From NCBI GenBank assembly GCA_002633005.1, contig NMRA01000091.1, positions 322,445-386,444 on the forward strand: DNA of 64,000 nucleotides. Reading direction: 5' to 3'. Numbering within the stretch: the first letter of the stretch is position 1; every line of letters begins with the position of its first letter. This DNA is from Phoronis australis (taxonomy: Eukaryota > Phoronida > Phoronidae). Below, in pieces: positions 39,501-51,500 of this stretch. The notes beneath the pieces were generated by a model that worked only from the letters and a program-made list of their open reading frames with translations, made no database searches and was not told where the DNA came from. The translations under genes were made by a program, and so were the position numbers.

Positions 39501-42500
39501 CAAAGGCTATTCCAAACATATTTAAGTAATTCATACAGACAAAGCGTCTTTTCTATCATTAGTTAAACAGAATAGGCCCATCGTGAAAAAGCACAGCACC
39601 ACTCTCACTCTAAGGCAATTACCCACAATGCACTACATGGATCAGTCACGACATGCACTTTTCTTCTACCACAAAAGAAGAATTCAATCCAGGACAGGCC
39701 TATTGTACGTCAAAGACCTTCTTTCAAATGAGTTTCGTTTAAATATATAAGTAAAGTGGCCTTTGTAACGACTTGAATTAATCAAAAGCTGTTAGATTTT
39801 AACCATATGCTGGTGAACTTATTCCTTATTTTTCTTAACACCCCGCACCCGTAATAGAACCAGCCAATGCTGCTCCACTAGATTTTTTTGTTTACTTTCC
39901 TTCCCACCCCGATACCTGTATGGAACCTGCCTACATCAGTCCACCAAACTTTTTGGTTACTTTCCTTCCCACACATGTAGTAGAACCCGTTGATGCTGCT
40001 CCACTAGAATTTTTTGTTTACTTTTCGTCCCACCCCCATACCCGTACTAGAACCTGCCTAAATCAGCCCACCAAACTTTTTGGTTACTTTCCTTCCCACC
40101 CCATACCTACAATTATAGAACTTGCTGATATCGCTCCACCAGTTAACTTTTGCTTACATTTCTTCCCACCCCCATACCTGTAATAGAACCTGCCGGTGCC
40201 GTTCCACTTTGTCAGACAACACGCCCTGTTCTTCCTTCACATCAGTCAGTTGTGTGGGAAAGTACAACTGGAATTATTTGGGAAAATCTAGTGTAAAATA
40301 CACTATGATTAGGTGTAACAATTGACGAATTTCGTTAACACAGACATTATGTTTTGACACTCGATGATCACTAAATGAAACTAAAACAACCACACAATGA
40401 CTCGGGACACGTCACATCAAGTTGCTATTATAAGGCCCCATCACCTACTTCACTGAAAGTAACGTGAGGACCGTCATGTTAAATTTGTTACCACTTGCGA
40501 ACTATGGGCAGCCTGCCAACCTCACTTTTGGCAGTTGCTACCCACAAACGTGCCTATATTGACTACCATACTGCTTGTCTGACTCATGTTTCACTGCCAC
40601 ACGAAAATCCCTAGTAAAACAAACGCGCGTGTAGGGTATAAAGATCTACGGCTTTTGTCAATGTTTGTGCATTAAACGGGATAAACAATAACTTAAAATT
40701 GTGTTATGAATTTTTCTCAAAGTCAACATAATAATTTTATCTCCTTTCAAGCCTCACGCTCACTTTGTAAATGACCTTGATACTGCCTGGTTATATCCCA
40801 CCATGCACTACAATCAGGGGATCAGACAACAAAGACCTTGATATTGACTGTGAATGACTTTGGTAATGGTTCACTTGGATCATGGAGAAGCACTGGAGTG
40901 GATTGGATGAAGAAACGGTAATCATTTTATTGAAAAAATAATGAAACAAGATTGTACTTTATATTGTGTGAAACAGTCCTTGATTTAATGACCCACAGAC
41001 CACTACCAAACTGACGACATGAGATAACAACAGGTCTAGTTATCTCGCTGTCGTCTACATAAATAAATCATCTGCATGACTAAATGATCTGCTTTGATGC
41101 CAATCCTAGTGATTTACGTTGAACAAAATATTACTGTTAGAACCTTCATCTCCTACTCAGTTTGACAGTTGTCACTGTTTGGGGGAGGATAAGCTCCAAG
41201 ACTAGACCAAATGACACTTCATTGTCAACGTGCCTTGCAAAGCCCCTCCCCCATTAACCCAGATACTCTCACTAAGTACCTCAACCACATGCTGAGTTTG
41301 AGGTCTTGCCTTAATAAGGACTAAGATTATAGAATGAACCAGGATGCACCAATGGAAATTACTTGTAGTAATTTTTCAAAATTAATGAACTTGGAAGAGA
41401 CCTTTCCCACACCCTCCCCCTTTGCACTTGCCGAGACCCTTCAAGTTACTAATTTTTCAAGTGAACTTGTAAGATACCCTTTCCACACTCTCCCCTCCGC
41501 ACTCGTCGACGCTCTTCACCACAACTCACCTCTCAGAACACAGGGGAACATACTCTATGAGTGTCCTATAAAGAGCCCCCCATTCCGATGCTGTGTTACA
41601 ATCTAACAAAGCAACTTAACTCACAAAAGTACAAGATAGTTGGCAAGAATGGTGGTAAACACTATCACACTGGTAACAATTAATCATAAGCTAAACGCCG
41701 TCAGTTTACATTTTTGGAAATCTATAAGTCTCCAACTTTCATTCTGTATTCGACAAATTCAAAAACTCGATAGACCAACTGCAGGCCTGATAATGTTGTG
41801 GCCTTCAGAATTCACAACACAGAGTAGAGAAATCCACTCACTGACACCTATCTTAAAACAGTCCTAGCATCACGTCTGCTACAAATTATTTCCATCTCAA
41901 TATTAGTTTTCTTGTTGTCGGGTAACACAAGCCCCTAATTTTGAATTCAAACAGACACCTTTCCAGCATTGCTTCTCAAAAACACAAGTAAGTCCAACTG
42001 GAATAAAAAGCAAACTTTTGTATAGCAATAACGAAGGTGTACAAATATCACAAAATTACTTACTGTTGGGTTTTGAAATAAGTCATACTTTTTGAAGTCC
42101 TGACGAAAGACAAACTTGTTTTCACTCTTTGTTCCCCACTTCAAGAATGTATCAAACACTTTCTCGTGGTCTTCTAAACTCCTGTCTGAAGCACGACGCA
42201 AACAGAGTTAACAGATACTCACCAGTGCCGGGTTGCATGAAACAGTCCCAAATAGAGACTCAACTAAGTTCCCTAAATCTTTTGCCTGTTTGTGTCTTTC
42301 TTTACTCACAGATGTAATCTTTTTCTATAATTTCATCGTTATTACGAGCTCCTCTTTGACTAATTAAATTTTCTAATAACATAACTAAAAACTGAGCCCT
42401 GAATTCAATGAAAATAAATAGGGACTTAGTCCTTAAGTTAGGGGCGTTGCATGAAAAGATCCCTATTTATTTTCGGTAATATTGAGAACTCGGCGTCAAA

Positions 42501-45500
42501 CTGACTCACGATTTGTACCAAAACCAAAAATTGACATAATAATTAAATTAAAACAGCATAAGAACTGAAAGGACAATCGGTGTTTTCACAAGTTCACAAT
42601 CACGCAGTAGATTTAGGGAACTTAGTTTAGTCCGTATTTGGGACTGTTTTACGCAACCGGCCACTGACGACAAGATTTCTTGCTCATACAATATTGAGCA
42701 GCAGTCCATAGTCACAATACTACAGCATGTGTTGATAACACTACAGATCTTATGCGACAAGAATCCTGCTAAGTTCAAACGAGCGTTAATTATGTTAGGA
42801 CAGAAATATTGCGATTCTTAACACAGTGATAAATCATTGCAATAAAGACAACAGAGAAACTTTTACATAACAAGAGCTGATGATTTAAAAGTGGGTTAAC
42901 GTCAGAAGAATCTTGTCCAAGTTACTGCCTGTGGAAAACAATGGAGTACTACTATAGCTCTCAATGTTATGTACAACCTCGTCGTCAAGACTGTGTATCC
43001 AAGTTTCTACAAAACTATATATTTTAATCCGGTAAAAGCAATATTTTCTGAAAATGGAAAGCTTCTACCATTTGATTTTTGACTTTATACCAATTTTACA
43101 TTAATTGGGTCATGTGACCATGCTTTTTGCTGAAATTTAAAAAAGAAATGAATACTATACTAATAGTAAAACTAAGGTTTGTTTTTTTCAAAATCATGAT
43201 AAAAGTTTAATTGATAGCCCTCATGCAAAAGTGTCAGTAGCAATTGAAAAGCAATCCATTAAAGCATTGTATACCACACTTTTGAAAAAAAAAATCTCCA
43301 CAAAGGTTGACAATTACCTTAAGTGACCCAATAGCATTTATTTTCGTAAAGCAAGTCAGTTTCCAGTTTTGCTGTTTACCTTTACTTCATGATCTTGACC
43401 ATGCTAGAACATACCTGCATCTATACTATGAAGATGTTCCACAATCACCCAATTTTTATCATGGACTGCACCAAATTTTAAAATAAGGAGGGCAGCAACA
43501 TCACTGGCCGTAAGTCCTTCATGGATGACAAGGGTCTTGTGCGAAGACTCGTCACTGTAGAAGTTGACACATACCTGGCAATAACACAGAACATGATGTG
43601 ACAAATTGACCTCAAGGTATGTTCAAATGGGCAGGTGTTCCAGCACAAATTGCCCCGCTAAAAAGATGACAGTGCACAGTTGACTGTGTGGAAGGAAGTA
43701 AAAGCATACCCAGCTTGGCACCAGTGAGACTTGAGGCAGTACAACTTGGGTCACATGTACTCGTGTTTACCTTTTTGTGGCAATCAATCAGTTTTAGCAG
43801 AACCGGGACTTTGCTTGACTATCACGGTAAAATGCCCGTATTCCCATGCCCTTTACTGAAGGAGACACAATTGTTTCCTTTGGCTCACACGCGAAACTCC
43901 TGTCAGCATGTACTGATCACTGAGACAGCGCTTGTCGAGTGTATTTCATTTGCCATGGAAGAACTAGCAAAGCAGTACGTGAGAGGAATTTCAAGTCCGT
44001 GGCCAACCTTTCTGTGATTTCCACGTCAGTACACGAAACATAACCACCATGACCCTGAGCACACGAGCACGCTGGACTGTTCTTACATGACCAACGATAT
44101 TGGAAACTCCACGGACATTGTTTTGGACGGAAACCACACATGAATCATATTTTGGCAGCCGACCTAGTACCTCTATTGCCTAATAGTAGTACCGTGCGTT
44201 TGTTGAGCACGTGCTTTGAACAAGAGCAGTGTTGGCTTTCAACTCAAAAAGAAATATATAATGTATAATATATAAAACAACAAGAATGGATCAACTGAAA
44301 TTTTCGGATATAATGACATCCTTCGTCAACAGAAACAGAAATATTAAGTAAAATCAAACACTATATGACAATTGACATTTAAGATGTGGCGTAATGAATA
44401 TGATACATTGTTGTGGAAAAAATTCAATGATATAATTTAAGAAGTTTTTATGTTTAATACATGAGTTTCTAGTGTATTGAGCTTGTCTATCCAAAATTGT
44501 TCTCTTTTGAGTCTGTGAGGGGTACTGGGGTGTTGGAGTTTTTCTATTATTTGTACAGAAAGATCTTGAAGATCATGGTTTTTGGAATTGAAATGATTAC
44601 CAATTGTTGGCACGTATTTGGTTGCAAAGGGTCCAGGGGGAGCAAATCTTTACACAAACCATAATCTTCAAGATCTTTCTGTACAAATAATAGAAAAACT
44701 CCCAATACCCCAGTACCCCTCACAGACTCAAAAGAGAACAATTTTGGATAGATAAGCTCAATACACTAGAACCTCATGGATTAAACATAAATTAAAACTT
44801 CTTAAATTATATCATTGATTTTTTTCCGCAACAATGTATCATATTCATTACGCCACAGATCTGGATTGCCTTATTTAGTTTCAGATTTATTTCTACCTTA
44901 TAATGTATAAAAAATGTTACATTGTTCAAATTAAGTTCAAAGTACTCAGTAAGAAGACCTGTCAATCATTGGCACGTGTTTGGTTGCCAAAGGGTTCAGG
45001 GGGAGCAAATCTTTACAAAATCAAATACATCCCCCTAGAAATGCTTGATCTGCCTTTTCTCTCATGAAACTTGCACTACTGAACGCACGCCTGCCTGTAG
45101 GAAAACTTTAGTTATAAGAGATGACGAGCAACGACCGAGGTACGTTAAAACCCAATCACGCTTGTGATCATGGCCCCACTGTATTGTGTGCACTATTCCA
45201 CTTCAGGCCATCGAAGTCCGTTACTTCAATCCGCCGACCTATATTTTAACTGAAGATAGGCTTGAAGTCCGACGTCAGTGTAGCTCTTTGTGAGGGTAAA
45301 ATCAGTCCTCCATGCAGTAAGCAAAAACTCTTGACTTTTCAAAAATTTCGACTTTAACCGCCCATGCTCGGCTTACCGCCCACCCCGGTTTTTGAGATTC
45401 CCAAGTTAAGCGTCCTGGGTCGTAACGCTGACGAGTACGGTATAATTCGACATACTCTACACATAAGTGGAATGAAGTAATTGATGAAAAGCAGTAGTTA

Positions 45501-48500
45501 TCAGGTCAGAATTTTAAAAGCAACTTAAGAAGAAACAAATACTGGAACTAATGAACTCGTGTGTTGGTGACTGCATCCGCAATCATATACTTCAGTTTGG
45601 TTACTAATGTTTCAACCACTACATGGAGCTTTTATTAGGCAGCACAGTTGATTGGCAATTATCCTGACTCATATGTGAGTCAGTTGAAATCTTAAGCCCA
45701 GTGCTTGTTCAAAGATGGTTTCTCTATAGGTTCGTATAATGCCTCCCTTTTGTAATACTTTCATTTGGTACTTCTCATAAAACAACTCTGGTTTCAAAAA
45801 TAGTCTCCTGTACTACAGAATATGATGAAATACAATACAGCCGCATGTGGCCCTATTATACAGACAAAGAGTTGACACAAAAGCATCTCCAAGTACTGTT
45901 TCATTCCACCTACACAACCAACACTAAGTGTGCTATCACTGCGCACTAAATAGCCTACTACATAAGACTTCTTTTCAGAATTCTGTCCTTGACTTCACCA
46001 GTTAGACAAGCAAGGATATTATTTAAAAACAGTTTGTGAGTAGTAATAATGTCAAACTGTCTAAAAGTCCTCTGGGGAAAACCATCAGATGCACACTTAA
46101 TGTAAGGGACGATGACCCGTGTAGAGAAAGCAGGTCTTAAGAAGGAGGGTAATCTTAGACTTCAACTCTTTCACCTATAGGACGAGACCATCGCCACCGA
46201 TCTATATCAGATGCCAAGCTGAAATCTGCAAGATGCTGATGTAGTGTTGCTAATGCAAGCTCATTAGCTCTAATATTCGATTTATTTCCTTCCTCATCTG
46301 CTACAACTGCACGTCTCAAACTTTAATATTAAGCTTTAACAACTTAGTCTACACAGGCACTTTAACGCCTTAGTCTACACAGGCACTTAAACGCCTTAGA
46401 TTACACAGGCACTTTAACGCCTTAGTTTACACAGGCACTTCAACGCCTAAGTTTACACAGGCACTTTAAAACCTTAGTTTACGCAGGCACTTTAACGCCT
46501 TAGTTTACACAGGCACTTCAACGCCTTAGTTTACGCAGGCACTTTAACGCCTTAGTTTACACAGGCACTTTAAAGCCTTAGTTTACACAGGCACTTTAAC
46601 GCCTTAGTTTACACAGGCACTTTAACGCCTTAGTTTACACAGGCACTTTAATGCCTTAGTTTACACAGGCACTTTCCTCCCATAAATCACGCACAGAAAA
46701 TACATCCATCTATCCTATGATGGCTTATTTTCTTTCGACAGTAGACACAATATTCCCAGTCAATAATAGTTCAAGGTATAATGTAACTTAGCAATAAAAA
46801 TGTGCAAAATTACTAAGTGGCAATAAAGCTACAAAATTCATTGTTTTGCTATATACAAATTACCAAGTCACAATGTTGCCTACCAGACATTCGCTAAAAT
46901 TAAAACCAATGTCTTTACCATTAAAATACCAGTAAAATACTCTGCTATGTAACATGTGACTCAGTGGTAGACCATTCCACTACTACTGTGAGCTAACAGG
47001 TTCAATCCCGCGCTACTGTTGATTTCCATAATATTGCTTTTCTCGATGACCAGATCCCCTTAAGGTCATGACCTTACATGTCTGCTTCTCTTCTCGACTT
47101 AGTGAAATGGAAAAACACAGCAACTTTGTCGTTCAATCTAGCTGTGCACTTAGCTAGTCACTCAACATCCACTAACAAAACACATGTCGCCCAAATGTTT
47201 GGTACATTACTTGATAGTACATACTTTTAACATTCAACCATTTTTTAAATTCTATATTTGTCAGTTTTTAGAGTAAACATAAAACATTAGCCGGTGGCTA
47301 TTATCATTAACAATTTTAAATAATTGAGACATATCAGAAACAAGCAAACAAACAAGACACTATACATCCAGGCTACCACAAACCCTACACGTTTCCCTTG
47401 AAATCAAATCATTAAGTGATCGACTCTCTCTTATATGTCTGGGTAGAGAATTCCACAGTCGCGCACCAAAAGATGAGAGAGAATTAAGCCCATACCTCGT
47501 GGTTCGAGCATGACTGACATGAAGTGAGTGACCCCGTGATCTTAAACTGTAGGGGGTTTCTTTCATCTCAAACACCAAACACGTCCTACATAAAACTGGT
47601 AGACAAGTGGTACACGGCCCTGAAAACCTCCACCAGAATAGAAGCATAATTTTCATTTCCTCTTGGCTCAGTGAGTAGCTTTCCCCACACAGGCGTGTTA
47701 CAAACCTGTCCAATAGCTGCCCCAAAACCTAAAACATAGACTGTACAAAAAGCTCATCACTTACCCGTCGTTGGCTATCACCCGATTTCCATTCTGTTGG
47801 TCTGAAGCTCGGATGGGAGCCCCATCGAGTAGACTAGAATTAGAATCAACAAAGAATTGTCAATAAACAAACATTGGAAATATAAATTACACTTTTATTC
47901 CGTTTCCATGTACCATAGAAAGCTTGCTTGATAATCTCATTTTCTACCTAATAATTCAATCTTGCGTCAAAGGGGAAATTGATAATGAGAGGACAATGGA
48001 AGGACTAATCAAAAGAATATTAAGCACAGTTGACGCAAGAAAATGTTTCAGAGTTTATTAGGGTTCGAAAATGACACATGTATACAATGAAAAGGAAATA
48101 GAATCCTATCACAAAATACAGAGATTATGACGAGCCCAATTTGAAGACAACGAAAGACCTAATTTGATCGTTGTTTTTTAGCCAGCTATGCAAGGCAACA
48201 TGCACAGTCAGGTTTCTTGATTACCATGGCATCTGTGATAACTGAATACTTTTGATCAAAAATCTTTCAGAGGAATGACAAAAGACTTCGGATTCAAACT
48301 TTTATCAAATATTCTGTCTGACATTTGGAGAAACACTATGAAAGCTAACAACATCCGACAAGCGAGACACAAACTAGTGACATTTCGTTTACACTCAACA
48401 ACTAAGTTGAAAGTATCAATGAACTCAGGTTCTGTCAAAGACTTTTGATGCTAAAAATCAATGACTTTCACAGCAAGGAAATTTTTGAGACCAGGGTCTG

Positions 48501-51500
48501 CTTCATGAAGACACAAGTCAGAGAACTTGGGTCTTTCGCTCCACACAGCTTTCTATGAAAAATCATTAAATCTCACTACGGCTAAAGTGCAAAGTCTCTG
48601 AGAATATACACACAACTTCTAGTTCTTGAAACACCACCTAAAAATCATTTTTATACTGTGATGTGCTCATAACTGCATGGCTCTATCATTATTCAATAAC
48701 TGTGAATTGGGAGTACAAGACCAAAATTTCCGTGAGTCCGTGAGGTAATCGGCATACTTCGTTATTGCTGTGTTTAGGGCATGTGTATGGAGGACATGGC
48801 CTTCAGGTAAAATGTAAGGAGAGAGTTTATTTTGCACCTTTACACTACACGACCTGGGGAAATGATCTTTTCTAATTGACAACAACAAAACAATTATATT
48901 CAACATCCTGTTTTGACAGTAACATGCTCATTAGAACAATCCAGATAATGGGACCAATTTGACGCCTTCCCCTAAGGAAACATTAAAGGAAACATGAAAG
49001 GCAACATTAAAGGAAACATGAACTGTTCTGAGGATAACAGTTGAAAAAGAAACTAAGTTTTGAATAAGACCACCTGTCACTACAAAAATTGGACTCAACT
49101 TGACGTAATGTTTAGATTAGAAGTGATCTTTGGTCTAGCAAAGAACTCAAATTTCTCGAGCTTGGTCTTAAAAAATAACTGCCAGGTCTTTTTGAGCACA
49201 GAGATCGCCTCTAAACTCAACAAGGAACAAAATAAATTTCGTAGCGGTTAAAGTAGCTTAAATGAAAACCTGGTTTTTGACAGAAAGCGCAGGTTTTAAG
49301 CCACTTAATTACAAAAAAATATCAAAATAGCAATGTCAGAAGAACGTCGACAGCAAATGCAATACGTCAAAAACTAAAGCAAGCTAAATACAACATTTTG
49401 ATTTCTTAATTGAGATCATAATAGTATTGACAATATAACTAAAACTAAAAAAGTTCAAATTAAGGAATGTTAGAAAATATCAACAAGTACAGAGTAAATT
49501 TAACCTGAGTCATCAACTGTTAGAAGTATTGGGATAACATTATTGGCATTGACATGGTGAAGATGTTTTAGCATTAGACACTCAGATTGAATGGCCTTGT
49601 TATCAAATCAGTGATTCTGTAGTATGTTCCTTACACGAGGTTACACTAGGTTACACTAGGTTACACTTCTAGTGGTCAAAACGCCAGCAGTTATTCTGTG
49701 GTGAAAATTCTAACATTTTTGCCAAATACTGGCGCTTTCAACATAGGAAAGAGTGCAGTCCGCTCAGGAACGGGTGGTGTCCCCAACGGTACTGCCATCA
49801 GTTGATTTGTTCTTACCACCTGTATCTCATTCAAATCGAGACTAAGTGATGAAGCACATCCACTCTCTGCCATCAGCTCATTAGCACAAAGTTCACAACT
49901 TATCCGCGGAATAAATTTGATTGTTGCCTGACGTACAATAGTAATTTGACACATGATTATACGACGTCATTACCGCTATTCAGCAATCTGGCCTTGACTA
50001 CAAATGTGCTAGCAAAAACACCAGTAGTTCTGGGGTAAAAAAAAATAATTGCAGATGATCTGATACAAGTTGTTCCAGACGTGCGCAGGCCGCACTTGTG
50101 GGCCCATTGCACTGATCACCTGGAAATATCTTTGTGTTTTACGTATTTATTTAATATATAGTTAAAACCGAGCTGAGGAGCTAGAAACCTGACTCAAGGG
50201 TTTAGCAGTGTGGCCCAGTGGTACTCAAACCCACGACCTCGGGTAAAGAGGGCGAGCACCATCACACGAGGACACACTGCCTCCTCTTAGGTAACTCAAA
50301 CCACCAGCTGATTAAGGTGATCCTCGCAACTATTCAAACTAGTGGCGTTTTTGCTATTAAAGAGAGTGCTACCGAAAACGCAAGCATTTTAACCAGCTTG
50401 TGAACGGGGTACGGTATTAGATTTTCAGCCACACCACCAACTACATCACTCAAGGGAAAAAGACTGTTAATAAATTGAAATTATTGTATCAAAACAAGCA
50501 AATTGCAATATATTAGAACCAGGAGGCAGAGATAAGGACCTTCAGTACTGAGAATTTCAGTGTCAGTTTAATCAAATGGAAAAACTGTGAATTCTTAAAA
50601 AACAAAACTGTTCTCTCTAATTTCAAGTAAATTTTTATTCGATATACGCAGTACACATTTGCTGACTCTGTACTTAACACCTCCGTGGTTTTTGGCCATA
50701 TTTTAGACACAAATAATTACTTAACAAAACTTGTGGGGTGGAGCCTGCATTTCCATCATGCTCAGTTGTAGTCGCAATAGAACGGATTTAATGAGTTCAA
50801 CATAATTTTTCGAATTATGGTATCAACAAATTTTCCTCCTGCCAGTAAACGAACAGAAAAATGTTACGCATTTTGAAAATAAAGCAGTTATATTTTAAAA
50901 AGTTAAAATATTAATCTAAAACTCACTACAGTCAGCTTTCTACGCTGTTACAAGGAATTAGACAACAGAAAGCATTACCAACTTCGGAAACCATAATTAG
51001 TCCAGGGATGAGTCTCACACATACAGGCGTTGGATTGGAGACGGACGCTGCCATAGCCACTTACCGGCATTCTGAACTCATTTCTGCCACGCCGCCCAAC
51101 AGGTGGCGTTAGCAGTCCACTTTTCACACGCACCTGTGTGGCAGGACTAGCTGGCGCAGTCCGCGACCCCTGGGTGACCTCAGTGTGTTGAGGCGACTTC
51201 TCCAACTCGGGAAATGGGTTAGGCAGGAGCGAAGACGTCGGCCCCACTGGAAGTGGCATACTTCGTTTCTGAGCTTCTGTAAAATGTTTCAGTTGTAACT
51301 GTTAGTAGTAAATTATCACCAATCTAAGACCCAATATGACAGACAAGGTAGGTAACCCTGGCAATGCCTTCTTACGATAGAACATCAATTGCTGTCAAGA
51401 AAAGGAAAATTTGAGACCAGTTTGCTGATACTTATCAGCCTCTATTTGTCACATTGAAATTTGGACCATGCACAGGTAAGGAAACATCCCCGAAAATAGA

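Larger units (their letters stand above)
43575..47764 (-). other. GRB intron with retroelement debris
   Basis: It holds the Cys-rich open frame at 43917-44141, the Penelope-like pair, a 26-bp minisatellite, a tRNA-like segment and a LINE fragment. The remainder is unremarkable AT-rich DNA. Confidence 0.5.
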
